A stretch of DNA of 59,052 nt. Origin: Candidatus Bathyarchaeota archaeon (GTDB lineage: Archaea; Thermoproteota; Bathyarchaeia; Bathyarchaeales; Bathycorpusculaceae). Shown here in pieces: positions 40,804 through 49,067 of the stretch. The DNA is taken from NCBI GenBank assembly GCA_017883615.1, contig JADGNF010000045.1:1-59052 (forward strand), given 5' to 3'. The notes under the pieces were generated by a model. The model searched no databases, had not been told where the DNA came from, and saw only the letters and a program-made list of their open reading frames with translations. A program made the translations under genes and the position numbers. The first letter of the stretch is position 1, and each line of letters begins with the position of its first letter.

Positions 40804-40815
40804 GAGCCATGGCTC
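40804..40815. repeat. Perfect 12-base palindrome GAGCCATGGCTC
   Basis: A self-complementary 12-mer in the gap before the ribosomal operon, followed seven bases later by CTATTTTAGAATAAATAG, another inverted repeat. Either could be a protein-binding site; no role is shown. Confidence 0.4.
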
Positions 40816-40875
40816 TAACATCTATTTTAGAATAAATAGTCAGTCCGGAATAAGACAAGTATTTCAAAGGCAATA

Positions 40876-40915
40876 TTGGTAATTTTTGTTACCAAATGGT
40901 AATGTTATTTACCAT
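40876..40915. promoter_or_regulatory. Two tandem 20-base palindromes, (T/A)TGGTAA-N6-TTACCA(A/T)
   Basis: TTGGTAA (40876-40882) pairs with TTACCAA (40889-40895), and directly after it ATGGTAA (40896-40902) pairs with TTACCAT (40909-40915). The two units are exactly 20 bases long, close to two helical turns, so two repressor dimers could bind the same DNA face. The site lies 217 bases before the beta-helix gene and about 500 bases before uL22. Confidence 0.5.
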
Positions 40916-41366
40916 TTTTCAGTATTCAAGTTTCCCCACAAAAGCCTGACACATTGAGCTTATCTTAATACCTAATGTTCAATTTGATTACGGTTACGCC
41001 AAGATAGGGGACAAGAACAGTTTATTAATTAACCAAATCTGCACGTTTTCGCTTGCTTAGTCCGCGGAGAACCCAAAACAGCTTCAAAAACAAAAGGATC
41101 ATCCAAAAGGGCATCCCAAAATAAAGCTGAAACGAAAATTGCAAGTCAGCAAATCAAATGTGGACCTCCGAAAATTGCGGGAATCTATCAATTTGTTTTC
41201 CGTTAGGTTGGCAAGACCTTCCTCAAATGGACCGAGAAGAAATTGGAAAAACTATAAAAGCACAAACGCACTCCAATTTCCGTACACCTCGCAGCAACGA
41301 ATTCGCGTTTCCCACGGGTAACTTACCTAGTTCACTTAGTCTAAAAACTATTTGTGATATGGAAAG

Positions 41367-41375
41367 CCTTATAAT
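41367..41375 (+). promoter_or_regulatory. TATA box of the ribosomal-protein operon
   Basis: CCTTATAAT lies 42 bases before the uL22 ATG. Transcription should begin near 41396-41400, leaving about 20 bases of leader with the GGAG site at 41404-41407. Confidence 0.6.
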
Positions 41376-41416
41376 TCGCGTTTACGCTGTTGTGTTGCGC
41401 AGTTGGAGAAATCAAT

Positions 41417-41902
41417 ATGCCAAAATGGGGATACTCAATACAGGAAGAACTCGATCCGGAAAAGACCGTCAAAGCAAGCGGAAGAGAAGTTAGAGCATCC
41501 CATAAACACCTGCGGGAAATCTGCCGAACCATCAAAGGCATGACGCTAAATAACGCCAAAACCTTCCTGCTAGATGTTCAGGAGAAAAAGAAAGCCGTTC
41601 CATTTCGAAGGTACCAGAAAAAAGCGGGTCACAGACGCGGCTTAGACAAAGCTTTTGCGGGAAGATATCCAATTAACGCGGCAGAAAAAACTTACAAGAT
41701 TCTTCAAGGCGCACAAGCAAACGCCGAAAATAAAGGCTTGGACGTAGAAAAACTGCGCATCATTCACGCAGCAGCGTACCCAGGCATGAAGGTTAAAAGA
41801 TACACACCCAGAGCCCACGGTAGAGCTTCACCAAAATACGACATATTGACGCATGTGGAAATCGTTCTCGGCGAAACACCTGGGCAAGGAGAAGAAGCTT
41901 AA
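41417..41902 (+). CDS. rpl22: Ribosomal protein uL22, 161 aa
   Basis: This is the first gene of the cluster in this window. The protein opens MPKWGYSIQEEL, as in archaeal and eukaryotic uL22, and has the conserved KASGREVRASHKHLREI and the C-terminal hairpin KRYTPRAHGRASP that lines the peptide exit tunnel. Start ATG 41417 is supported by GGAG nine bases upstream and by family length. In most archaea uL3, uL4, uL23, uL2 and uS19 come directly before; here a 757-base gap and unrelated minus-strand genes lie upstream instead. The stop codon is directly followed by the uS3 ATG. Confidence 0.98.
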   Translation: MPKWGYSIQEELDPEKTVKASGREVRASHKHLREICRTIKGMTLNNAKTFLLDVQEKKKAVPFRRYQKKAGHRRGLDKAFAGRYPINAAEKTYKILQGAQANAENKGLDVEKLRIIHAAAYPGMKVKRYTPRAHGRASPKYDILTHVEIVLGETPGQGEEA

Positions 41903-42703
41903 ATGTCCATAGTTAAAAGGTTCATATCAGAAGCAATTAAAAACGCAGAAATCGACGAATTTTTGCAGAAAAAACTTGAACGCGCCGGATATGGCGGAGT
42001 AAACATATCTAAAACACCCCTTGGCACACACGTTGTTGTGTATGCCATGCGTCCAGGACTCGTTATCGGACGCGGTGGAGAAACCATCCGGGAGCTCGCA
42101 GCCGTTTTAGAGCAAAACTTCAAGGTTGCAAACCCTCAAATTTCAGTTTCAGAAATTGAAGTTCCAGAACTGAATGCTTATGTTGTCGCGTCACGCGTTA
42201 CCTCAGCCCTCCAAAAAGGCATTCACTTCCGACGCGCAGGATTCTGGGCACTTAACCAAGTTATGGAAGCAGGCGCATTAGGATGCGAAATCGTCATCAG
42301 CGGCAAACTCCGCACTGAACGCGCCCGTTTTGAAAAGTTCCGCGCAGGATACTTCCCAAGATGCGGCGAACCAGCCACAAAGTGGACGCGAAAGACCGAA
42401 GCTCACGTACAACTTAAAGCAGGAATGTTCGGCGTTAGAGTAAAAATCATGCCTCCAGATGCACAATTCCCAGATAAAATTAAAGTCGTTTCGCAACTTC
42501 CTCCAAGTCTTGCCGAGAAGAAGCCCGAAGTGGCACCTGCAGCAGCGGTAGTTGAGGAAAAAGAAGCAGCCCCAGAAAAAATCATAGTTGTCGAACAGGA
42601 AAAGAAACCTGAACCTGTTGCCCAAACTGAAGCACCTCCAGCTCCAGCTGAAGCTCCAAAGGCTGAAGAAGCCCAGAAACCCGCTGAGGAGGAAAAACAG
42701 TAA
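41903..42703 (+). CDS. rps3: Ribosomal protein uS3 with acidic C-terminal tail, 266 aa
   Basis: uS3 guides mRNA at the entry of the small subunit. The KH domain with VIGRGGETIREL is at about residues 53-64, followed by the two-domain C-terminal part with GRTERARFEK-like sequence (SGKLRTERARFEKFRAGYF). Residues about 205-266 form a Pro/Ala/Glu/Lys-rich low-complexity tail, common as an extra in archaea but long here. It starts at the base after the uL22 stop and overlaps the uL29 start by one base, so translation is coupled. Confidence 0.98.
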   Translation: MSIVKRFISEAIKNAEIDEFLQKKLERAGYGGVNISKTPLGTHVVVYAMRPGLVIGRGGETIRELAAVLEQNFKVANPQISVSEIEVPELNAYVVASRVTSALQKGIHFRRAGFWALNQVMEAGALGCEIVISGKLRTERARFEKFRAGYFPRCGEPATKWTRKTEAHVQLKAGMFGVRVKIMPPDAQFPDKIKVVSQLPPSLAEKKPEVAPAAAVVEEKEAAPEKIIVVEQEKKPEPVAQTEAPPAPAEAPKAEEAQKPAEEEKQ

Positions 42704-43002
42704 TGCCGATTGTTCGGATGAAAGAAATCACAGGTATGTCTCCTGAAGACCGAACTAAGAAACTTAGCGAACTCAGAGCAGAATTATCCCGTCTCAGAAC
42801 TATGATCAGTGCAGGCGGCGCAGTTGAGAATCCAACACGAGTTAGAGAAATCCGCAAGACAATTGCGCAGGTACTAACAGTTGAAAATGAGGTTAAGCTC
42901 GGCATCCGACCTGGAGCTAAAGAACCTGCAAAATCAGCAGCTAAGCCGAAGAAGCCGAAAGCAACTGCAGCAAAGAAACCCAAGGAGACCAAGCCAGAAT
43001 GA
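42703..43002 (+). CDS. rpl29: Ribosomal protein uL29 with basic tail, 99 aa
   Basis: The first 67 residues are the two-helix uL29 core (ELRAELSRLRTMISAGGAVENP, REIRKTIAQVLTV). A Lys/Ala/Pro-rich tail of about 30 residues follows. uL29 lies at the tunnel exit and helps bind SRP and nascent-chain factors. The ATG shares its first base with the uS3 stop codon (TAATG), and its end overlaps the Rpp29 gene by four bases. Confidence 0.97.
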   Translation: MPIVRMKEITGMSPEDRTKKLSELRAELSRLRTMISAGGAVENPTRVREIRKTIAQVLTVENEVKLGIRPGAKEPAKSAAKPKKPKATAAKKPKETKPE

Positions 43003-43280
43003 AAGTTACACCAGACATCATCCGCGAAGAATTCATCGGCACAAACGGCGCGGTAACCAATAGCCCCCACGCAGGCTACTTGGGAATTTGCGGTGAAGTG
43101 CTAGACGAAACCCGAAACACATTCACCATCCAGCAAGATGGAGCGACCAAATGCGTAGTTAAGGATCAAGCAGTTTTCCAATTCCAATTTTCCGACGGAA
43201 CAGTCGTTGAAATCGACGGCAAACTTCTAGTAGGAAAACCTGAAGACCGCCTCAAAAAAACAATGAAGAGGTTATGGTAA
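42999..43280 (+). CDS. rnp1: RNase P protein component Rpp29/Pop4, 93 aa
   Basis: The RNase P subunit that helps cut 5' leaders from pre-tRNAs. Features are [35 protein letters not shown] and [12 protein letters not shown], which form the Sm-like barrel, and a conserved end of [11 protein letters not shown]. Placement between uL29 and uS17 is the standard archaeal order. The ATG overlaps the uL29 stop (ATGA), and its TAA overlaps the uS17 ATG, so all three are coupled. Confidence 0.97.
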   Translation: MKVTPDIIREEFIGTNGAVTNSPHAGYLGICGEVLDETRNTFTIQQDGATKCVVKDQAVFQFQFSDGTVVEIDGKLLVGKPEDRLKKTMKRLW

Positions 43281-43597
43281 TGTCCTTTACATACAAGCAA
43301 CCAAAGAAAACCTGTACCGACAAAAACTGTCCATTCCACGGAACGTTACCCGTTCGAGGACGCGTTCTAGATGGCGTAGTTGCCACCTCTAAAATGGATA
43401 AAACTGTCGTAGTGGAACGCGAGTACCTACAATTCAGCAAGAAATTCGTCCGGTACGAGAAAAGACACGGTCACATTCCATCCCACAATCCACCATGCAT
43501 CGACGCCAAAGAAGGCGAGCATGTGAAAATCGCGGAGTGCCGCCCCATCAGCAAGACGGTTTCTTTCGTCGTTGTAGAACGAATGGAGGAGAAGTAA
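43280..43597 (+). CDS. rps17: Ribosomal protein uS17, 105 aa
   Basis: An early-binding 30S protein. Conserved parts are [34 protein letters not shown] and [21 protein letters not shown]; the archaeal-specific N-terminal [10 protein letters not shown] has two cysteines. I choose ATG 43280, which shares a base with the Rpp29 stop; an in-frame ATG at 43274 would add two residues. Confidence 0.97.
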   Translation: MSFTYKQPKKTCTDKNCPFHGTLPVRGRVLDGVVATSKMDKTVVVEREYLQFSKKFVRYEKRHGHIPSHNPPCIDAKEGEHVKIAECRPISKTVSFVVVERMEEK

Positions 43598-43598
43598 A

Positions 43599-44039
43599 AT
43601 GGCGGCGAAGGCGAAAGGACGTGGTCTAATTGCAAAAGGTATGCTTGCCCACGGTCAGAAACTTTCACGAGGTCTCTTAGCAGGTTCTATTCTTCGATGT
43701 ACCGACAATACTGGTGCACGAAAACTCCGTTTGGTTCAAGCAAACAGCTACAAGGGCAGACTGAGACGTTATCCATCCGCCACTGTAGGCGACAAAGTTA
43801 CGGTTTCAGTTAGACAAGGTGCCCCTGACATGCGAAAGAAGATTTTCCAAGCAGTCATTGTTAGGCAAAGAAGACCCTTCCGACGCATTGACGGCGTATG
43901 GGTGCAATTTGAGGATAACGCAGCAGTTATCATCACTCCTGAAGGCGAAATGAAAGGCTCAGAAATTCGTGGTCCAGTTGCAAGGGAAGCAGCTGAAAGA
44001 TGGCCTAGAATTGCAAGTGCCTCAAGTACTATTGTATAG
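43599..44039 (+). CDS. rpl14: Ribosomal protein uL14, 146 aa
   Basis: A highly conserved beta-barrel protein at the subunit interface. ILRCTDNTGARKLRLVQ and GDKVTVSVRQGAP are diagnostic, followed by VIVRQRRPFRRIDGVWVQFEDNAAVI. It starts one base after the uS17 stop, behind the site GGAGGAG. The stop TAG at 44037-44039 shows that amber is a normal stop codon here. Confidence 0.98.
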   Translation: MAAKAKGRGLIAKGMLAHGQKLSRGLLAGSILRCTDNTGARKLRLVQANSYKGRLRRYPSATVGDKVTVSVRQGAPDMRKKIFQAVIVRQRRPFRRIDGVWVQFEDNAAVIITPEGEMKGSEIRGPVAREAAERWPRIASASSTIV

Positions 44040-44048
44040 GTGAAAGTT

Positions 44049-44576
44049 ATGCAAGGAACAAAGAATCCTGGAAAACAGCGCAAAATGCTCTTCAACGCAC
44101 CGGCACATATACGCCACAAACTGATGGCCTCACCGCTTTCGCCAGAACTTCTCGCTCAAAGAGGCGTGAAGACTCTTCCAGTTAGGAAAGGCGACTCAGT
44201 CCGAATAGTCCGTGGTGACCATAAGGGCTTTGAGGGAAAAGTTTCCCGTGTAGACCTTAAACATTTCCGAGTTTACCTTGAAGGCTTAACTCGCGAAAAA
44301 GTCGACGGAACAGCAGTGTTCGTGGCGACCCATCCTTCCAAACTCATGATCAGAACCCTAAATCTTGACGATAAAGTGCGCAAAGCAGTGTTGGCCAGAA
44401 AGAAGCCGATAATGAAGAAGAAAGGCGAAAAAGCTGCGAAGAAACCTGCGGCAAAGAAAGCGGCCGAAGCCAAAGAAATAACCGAAGAAGCAAAGCCCGT
44501 TGCAGTAGCCTCTGAAGAAACTGCTAAAGCTGCAGAGGAATCCGAATCATCTCCGCAAACTGAAGGAGGAACTTAA
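44049..44576 (+). CDS. rpl24: Ribosomal protein uL24 with long acidic/basic tail, 175 aa
   Basis: The core (residues about 1-120) has the KOW motif VRKGDSVRIVRGDHKGFEGK. The start ATG 44049 is preferred because AGGTGA (44038-44043) lies five bases before it; GTG 44040 is the alternative. From about residue 120 a Lys/Ala-rich then Glu/Ala/Ser-rich tail of more than 50 residues follows, beyond the usual archaeal length. uL24 starts large-subunit assembly. Confidence 0.97.
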   Translation: MQGTKNPGKQRKMLFNAPAHIRHKLMASPLSPELLAQRGVKTLPVRKGDSVRIVRGDHKGFEGKVSRVDLKHFRVYLEGLTREKVDGTAVFVATHPSKLMIRTLNLDDKVRKAVLARKKPIMKKKGEKAAKKPAAKKAAEAKEITEEAKPVAVASEETAKAAEESESSPQTEGGT

Positions 44577-44578
44577 AT

Positions 44579-45337
44579 TTGGGAAGAAAAGGAAAAACAG
44601 CAAGATTAAAACGTAAACCAGCGCCAAAGTTCTGGCCGATTCACAGGAAAGAAGACCCTTGGATACTAAAGCCCTCATCTGGTCCTCACAGCCTCCAGAA
44701 CTGTTTACCTATGTCGCTTGTTCTCCGCGATATTTTAGGCGTAGCTGCAACAAGGAAAGAATCTCAGACTCTACTATATCAGGGCAAGGTTTTGGTCGAT
44801 GGAAAAGTACTGCACAAAGACGATTTCCCTGTCGGTCTAATGGATGTAATATCTCTTCCAGATGCAAATCAATACTATCGAATCATGCCTACTCACAAAG
44901 GAATATCATTAGCTGAAATTAGCAAAGAGGAAACAAGCTTCAAACTTTGCCGAATAGACGACAAGATGACTGTTTCAGGCGGCGTGCAACTTAGTTTGCA
45001 TGATGGATCAAACCTCCTCATCAAAGTTGCGGATCCCAAAGCTCCAAAGGAAGACATCTACAATACGTTTGACATCTTGAAGCTGAGCATTCCATCAAAA
45101 GAGATTGCTGGACGTATTCTTCTCAAAGTAGGCAATTCTGCTGTTATCACCGGTGGCAAGAACATCGGCGTAACTGGTAAAATTGTTGAAATCGAGAAAA
45201 CAGAAGATAAGAAACGCAAAAACGCTCTTGTCGTTGTTGAAGATGCTCAGGGTAAACGTTTCCAGACTATTCTTGACTTTGTCTTTTCAACAAGTGAACC
45301 GGTAACGGCCACAGTGGAGGCTGCCGTAGTTGTCTGA
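44579..45337 (+). CDS. rps4e: Ribosomal protein eS4, 252 aa
   Basis: An archaeal/eukaryotic-only 30S protein. An S4-like RNA-binding part (LVDGKVLHKDDFPVGLMDVI), a central domain, and a KOW segment (GKNIGVTGKIVEIE) are present. The TTG start at 44579 follows GGAGGA in the uL24 end. The C-terminal end overlaps the uL5 start by eight bases when TTG 45330 is used. Confidence 0.96.
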   Translation: MGRKGKTARLKRKPAPKFWPIHRKEDPWILKPSSGPHSLQNCLPMSLVLRDILGVAATRKESQTLLYQGKVLVDGKVLHKDDFPVGLMDVISLPDANQYYRIMPTHKGISLAEISKEETSFKLCRIDDKMTVSGGVQLSLHDGSNLLIKVADPKAPKEDIYNTFDILKLSIPSKEIAGRILLKVGNSAVITGGKNIGVTGKIVEIEKTEDKKRKNALVVVEDAQGKRFQTILDFVFSTSEPVTATVEAAVVV

Positions 45338-45869
45338 GGAAGCCATGCTTAAGAAGTGGGAAGAGCAGCCAATGCTCCGGCCCCGCATCGAAAAAGTTAT
45401 TGTTAACTTGAACGTGGGCAAATCAGGTGAACCTTTAGAGAAAGCCTTTAGAGTTCTTGAGGAAATCGCCGGACAAACTCCAGTTAAGAAAAACGCGAAG
45501 TCTTCCATAAGAGACTTCGGCATACGAAAAGGCGAACCAATTGCATGCGTTGTCACGCTTAGGAGACAACCTGCAATCGATTTCCTAAAGAAAATTTTGC
45601 CAGTCATAGACAACAAAATTAACAAGTCATCGTTTGATGACCGCGGCAACTTTGCTTTCGGTCTGAAAGAACACATCGAAATACCTGGTGTGAAATACGA
45701 CCCTGACGTTGGTATCTTCGGAATGAATATCTGCGTCACGATCAACCGCCCAGGTGACCGAGTTAGCGACAGAAGAAAGCGGAAAGCCAAAGTGGGCCAC
45801 AAACATGTCTTGACGCCTGAGGAATCAATCTTTTTCACGAAGCAGACCTTAGGAGTAGAAATCGTTTAA
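45330..45869 (+). CDS. rpl5: Ribosomal protein uL5, 174-179 aa
   Basis: uL5 binds 5S rRNA and the P-site tRNA. Conserved motifs are [39 protein letters not shown] and [18 protein letters not shown]. The start could be TTG 45330 or ATG 45345; the ATG has GAGGA four bases upstream and may be the true start. The uS14 gene follows after 17 bases. Confidence 0.97.
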   Translation: MSEEAMLKKWEEQPMLRPRIEKVIVNLNVGKSGEPLEKAFRVLEEIAGQTPVKKNAKSSIRDFGIRKGEPIACVVTLRRQPAIDFLKKILPVIDNKINKSSFDDRGNFAFGLKEHIEIPGVKYDPDVGIFGMNICVTINRPGDRVSDRRKRKAKVGHKHVLTPEESIFFTKQTLGVEIV

Positions 45870-45886
45870 GATCAGGAGAAACGTGC

Positions 45887-46051
45887 ATGGGAAAAATACA
45901 ACAAAAGAAAGACAGAAAATTCGGCAAGGGTTCAAGACCTTGCCAAAGATGCGGTTCATATGGACCCATCATCAGACGTTATAATTTATATTTGTGTAGA
46001 CACTGCTTTAGAGAAGCTGCAGTTAAACTTGGCTTTAAGAAATACGAATAA
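45887..46051 (+). CDS. rps14: Ribosomal protein uS14 (zinc form), 54 aa
   Basis: A short frame beginning ATG 45887 after AGGAGAA and ending TAA 46049-46051. The protein reads [19 protein letters not shown] and has four zinc cysteines in CQRCGSYG and CRHC, the C+ archaeal form. It binds near the head of the small subunit. Its position between uL5 and uS8 is canonical. Confidence 0.96.
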   Translation: MGKIQQKKDRKFGKGSRPCQRCGSYGPIIRRYNLYLCRHCFREAAVKLGFKKYE

Positions 46052-46064
46052 GAGGTAAAGAAAA

Positions 46065-46448
46065 ATGGACACCCTAACAAATGGATTGACAACAATCATC
46101 AACAACGAAATGCGTAACAAACGGGAATGCATCATAAGCCCCGCATCCAAACTATTAGGTCGCGTCCTGCGCATCATGCAACTGAACGGCTACATCGGCG
46201 AATTCGAATTCATCGATGATGGTCTACAAGTTAAATTCAAAATTCAGCTGATGGGCAGAATAAACAAATGCGGCTCCGTTAAACCCCGTTTCGCAGTTAA
46301 AGTAACCGAGTTCGAAAGCTGGGAGAAAAAATTCCTGCCCTCAAGAAACGTCGGCATAATGGTGGTTTCCACTCCCCAAGGCGTAATCGCCCACAGGGAA
46401 GCCCAAGAAAAGAACACCGGCGGCAGACTGCTAGCTTTCGTGTATTAG
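46065..46448 (+). CDS. rps8: Ribosomal protein uS8, 127 aa
   Basis: Matches uS8 along its length: DTLTNGLTTIINNEMRNKRE, LGRVLRIMQLNGYIGEFE, and the C-terminal RNVGIMVVSTPQGVIAHREA with the family GG-x-L-L-A-F-V-Y end. The protein binds helix 21 of 16S rRNA early in assembly. GAGGTAAAG precedes the ATG, and TAG ends it. Confidence 0.98.
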   Translation: MDTLTNGLTTIINNEMRNKRECIISPASKLLGRVLRIMQLNGYIGEFEFIDDGLQVKFKIQLMGRINKCGSVKPRFAVKVTEFESWEKKFLPSRNVGIMVVSTPQGVIAHREAQEKNTGGRLLAFVY

Positions 46449-46462
46449 AAAAGGTGTAAGTT

Positions 46463-47011
46463 ATGCGACTACCAGAAATTTCCCGAATAATTCCGATTCC
46501 CGAAGGCGTAGTGATAAACGTAGACGCGCGCAAAGTTACAGTCAGAGGCAGCAAAGCAACTTTGACCCGTGACTTTTCTTACGCGACAGAGATATCGCTT
46601 GAAACTGACGGCAAGAACGTACGGATAGCTGCTAAGTGGCCCCGCAAGAAGGAATCATCTTTAGTGGGCACAATTGAGTCACACATAAAGAACATGATAA
46701 CCGGCGTCACAAAAGGGTACACATACAAACTCAAAATAGTGTACTCTCACTTTCCAATCACCGTCAAAGTCCAGGATAGAGCAGTCATGGTTGAGAACTT
46801 TACTGGCGAACGTAGAGCTCGCAAAGCAAAGATTCTGGGCGAGGTCAAAGTCAAGCTCGAAACAGACGACATAATTATTCAGGGTCCAGACTTAGAAGAT
46901 GTAAGCCAAACAGCCGCAAACATCGAACAAATGACGCGAGTAACCAACAAAGATCCACGTGTCTTCCTAGACGGATTATTTGTGTTCGAAAGAAACGAAG
47001 GAATGGATTAA
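46463..47011 (+). CDS. rpl6: Ribosomal protein uL6, 182 aa
   Basis: Two repeats of the uL6 alpha/beta fold are recognisable: IPIPEGVVINVDARKVTVRG and VKGYTYKLKIVYSHFPI-like sequence, then FTGERRARKAKILGEVKV. It lies near the GTPase centre of the large subunit. Start ATG 46463; its stop TAA is directly followed by the eL32 ATG. Confidence 0.97.
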   Translation: MRLPEISRIIPIPEGVVINVDARKVTVRGSKATLTRDFSYATEISLETDGKNVRIAAKWPRKKESSLVGTIESHIKNMITGVTKGYTYKLKIVYSHFPITVKVQDRAVMVENFTGERRARKAKILGEVKVKLETDDIIIQGPDLEDVSQTAANIEQMTRVTNKDPRVFLDGLFVFERNEGMD

Positions 47012-47012
47012 A

Positions 47013-47555
47013 ATGACTGAGAAAAAAGATTCCGCTGCAGCATTGCAAAACGCACTGAAAGTTAGGGCACGCGCCAAACGCAAGAAACCTGCCTTTGTCA
47101 GACCAGAAAGCTGGAAATACGATAAATTTGCCGTAAGTTGGCGTAGACCACGCGGCTTAGACAATAAAGTCCGCCGAAAGATTAAGGGATGGCCGCCGGG
47201 TCCAAGTTCGGGCTATAAAGGTTCAAATCTCGTTCGTGGTTTGCATCCTTCAGGTTTCGAAGACGTTCTGGTTCATAACCTTGCGGAATTAGCAAATATT
47301 GACCCAGTTACCCAAATTGCACGCATTGCTCACACGGTTGGAAAAAGAAAGCGGTTAGTGATCGTGGCTGAAGCCAAGAAGCTTTCTTTGAGAGTCGTAA
47401 ACTTCAAGGAAGTCAAAGAGCCAGCTAAAGAAGAAGCCGCAGTTGAAGAAACAAAAGAGACCAAGAAGAAAGCGCCTGCAAAGAAAATCGAAAAGAAGAA
47501 GTCAAAGCCAAAAAAAGCTGAAAAGAAAGCCAAGAAGGGAGCTAAGAAACAATGA
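47013..47555 (+). CDS. rpl32e: Ribosomal protein eL32 with long tail, 180 aa
   Basis: The eL32 core is at about residues 25-125 (KPAFVRPESWKYDKFAVSWR, RPRGLDNKVRRKIKGWPPGP, GFEDVLVHNLAEL). A basic Lys/Glu/Ala-rich tail of roughly 50 residues follows. I choose ATG 47013, one base after the uL6 stop. The end overlaps the eL19 ATG by four bases (ATGA). Confidence 0.97.
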   Translation: MTEKKDSAAALQNALKVRARAKRKKPAFVRPESWKYDKFAVSWRRPRGLDNKVRRKIKGWPPGPSSGYKGSNLVRGLHPSGFEDVLVHNLAELANIDPVTQIARIAHTVGKRKRLVIVAEAKKLSLRVVNFKEVKEPAKEEAAVEETKETKKKAPAKKIEKKKSKPKKAEKKAKKGAKKQ

Positions 47556-48007
47556 CCAATCTGACTAACCAAAGACGTTTGGCATCAAGAATCATGAAGA
47601 CTGGCAAGAACCGCGTCTGGATCAATCCAGAACGGATTGAAGACGTTGAGTCAGCCATTACCCGCGCAGAAGTACGCAAGCTGGTTCACGAGAAAGTCAT
47701 CTCTGCAGCACCAATCAAGGGTGTCAGCCGTGGTCGCGCTAAAGTTATCCAGGCAAAGAAGCGAAAGGGTCGCCGTAAGGGTCCAGGTAGCAAGAGCGGA
47801 ACCCCTAGAGCTGTCATTACCAAGAAAGAGGCTTGGATGACAAAGATTCGCTCGCTCAGACGCAAGCTTCGCGAGTGGAAGGCGAATCGGACAATAACTG
47901 AAAGCATCTACAGGGAACTGTATATGATTGCAGGCAGTGGACGATTTGCATCCATAGCTGATATGGAACGTTATGCTAAAGCTCATGATATGTGGAGGAA
48001 ACGTTAA
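47552..48007 (+). CDS. rpl19e: Ribosomal protein eL19, 151 aa
   Basis: A helical archaeal/eukaryotic large-subunit protein. NLTNQRRLASRIMKTGKNRVW at the N terminus and the RGRAKVIQAKKRKGRRKGPG segment are diagnostic. It forms an inter-subunit bridge. It is translationally coupled to eL32, and uL18 follows one base later. Confidence 0.98.
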   Translation: MTNLTNQRRLASRIMKTGKNRVWINPERIEDVESAITRAEVRKLVHEKVISAAPIKGVSRGRAKVIQAKKRKGRRKGPGSKSGTPRAVITKKEAWMTKIRSLRRKLREWKANRTITESIYRELYMIAGSGRFASIADMERYAKAHDMWRKR

Positions 48008-48008
48008 G

Positions 48009-49067
48009 ATGGTTCATGGTTCACGTTACAGAGTTCAATTGCGCAGACGCAGAGAACAGAAAACCGATTACCAAGCACGCAAAGGTTTCATAGTCTCCGG
48101 GAAAGCCCGTTTGGTAGCCCGTAGCAGCCTCAAAAACACTGTAGCCCAGATTATCATAGCTAAACCACACGGCGACGAAGTCTTAGCATCAGCCCACTCC
48201 CACGAACTGATAAACAAGTACGGTTGGAAAGGGGCAACAGGCAACATTCCCGCTGCTTACTTGACCGGTTTGCTCTGTGGCTTGAAAGCTAAGAAGAACG
48301 GTGTTTCCGCAGCAATTTTGGATCTTGGGTTAGTATCACCTACGAAAGGCTCCAAAGTGTTCTCAACGATGAGCGGCGTCGTAGATGCAGGCGTTGAAAT
48401 TCCACACAGCACAGAGAAAATCGTGAAAGACCGCACCAGAGGCTTCCACATTCAAGATTACGCTGAAACCTTAGGAACCGCTGAAGAGTACAAACCCAAG
48501 TTTTCGGTTTCATGTGCTAAGGGTTTGAATCCTGCAAAGTTCAATGACCACTTTGTAGAGGTCCGCAACAGCATACTCGCAGCTTTTGGTTTGCCCGCTT
48601 GCCAACCTGAAGTTAGATCTGCTAAACCTAAGAAGGCTGAACCTAAACCCCAGCCTGCTAAGGGCGTGAAGCCGCAGGCGAAGAAGGTTGAGGCGCCGGC
48701 TGCTAAGGCTGAAGTGAAAGCTGAAGCAAAACCCGCCGAGGTTAAGAAACCTGAAGTAGCTGAGGTTAAACCCAAAGTTGCTGAAGCTAAAGTTCCCGCG
48801 AAGGTTGAAGCGAAACCTAAGCCAAAAGCCGAAGAAATAGAAGAGGCTGAGGAAGCGGTAGAAGCTAAACCGAAGGCGAAAGCATCTAAAGCTAAACCTG
48901 CAGCTAAGAAAGCTGCACCCGCCAAAGCCAAATCCGCTAAAGCTGAGAAAGCCGAAGAGACGGAAGAGGCTGAGGAAGTTGAAGCTAAACCTAAAACGAC
49001 GCGCAAAAAGCCAGAAGCAAAGTCTGGCGCGAAACCCGCTAAAAAATCCGCTGGAAGGAAAGAATAA
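48009..49067 (+). CDS. rpl18: Ribosomal protein uL18 with about 155-residue low-complexity tail, 352 aa
   Basis: Residues 1-195 are a normal archaeal uL18, which carries 5S rRNA: YRVQLRRRREQKTDYQARKG, VARSSLKNTVAQII, LDLGLVSPTKGSKVF. From about residue 196 to the end the chain is nearly all Lys, Ala, Pro, Glu and Val, in KPKAEAKPAEVKKPE-like units without clear fold, similar to histone H1 tails. Archaeal uL18 is usually near 190-200 residues, so the tail almost doubles it. The start ATG 48009 matches the family start; the stop shares a base with the uS5 ATG. Confidence 0.97.
   Translation: MVHGSRYRVQLRRRREQKTDYQARKGFIVSGKARLVARSSLKNTVAQIIIAKPHGDEVLASAHSHELINKYGWKGATGNIPAAYLTGLLCGLKAKKNGVSAAILDLGLVSPTKGSKVFSTMSGVVDAGVEIPHSTEKIVKDRTRGFHIQDYAETLGTAEEYKPKFSVSCAKGLNPAKFNDHFVEVRNSILAAFGLPACQPEVRSAKPKKAEPKPQPAKGVKPQAKKVEAPAAKAEVKAEAKPAEVKKPEVAEVKPKVAEAKVPAKVEAKPKPKAEEIEEAEEAVEAKPKAKASKAKPAAKKAAPAKAKSAKAEKAEETEEAEEVEAKPKTTRKKPEAKSGAKPAKKSAGRKE

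Larger units (their letters stand above)
40660..41416. other. 757-base non-coding gap with several palindromes
   Basis: No convincing gene is present; the frames seen lack ribosome sites and family resemblance, and none resembles the uS19 protein that often precedes uL22. The gap holds the perfect palindrome at 40804-40815, CTATTT/AAATAG at 40822-40839, the tandem palindromes at 40876-40915, a weak CAGCTT/AAGCTG structure at 41079-41129 with two small hairpins inside, and the operon promoter at 41367. Confidence 0.6.

Noticed and set aside
41079-41129. CAGCTT/AAGCTG stem with two three-pair hairpins as a small RNA
   Set aside because: The inner helices have only three pairs each and the outer stem six, which is within what is expected by chance in A-rich DNA.
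41139-41493. Overlapping frames before uL22 as coding genes or a uS19 remnant
   Set aside because: No ribosome-binding site, no recognisable family, one frame runs through the operon promoter and the uL22 start, and the sequence does not resemble uS19.
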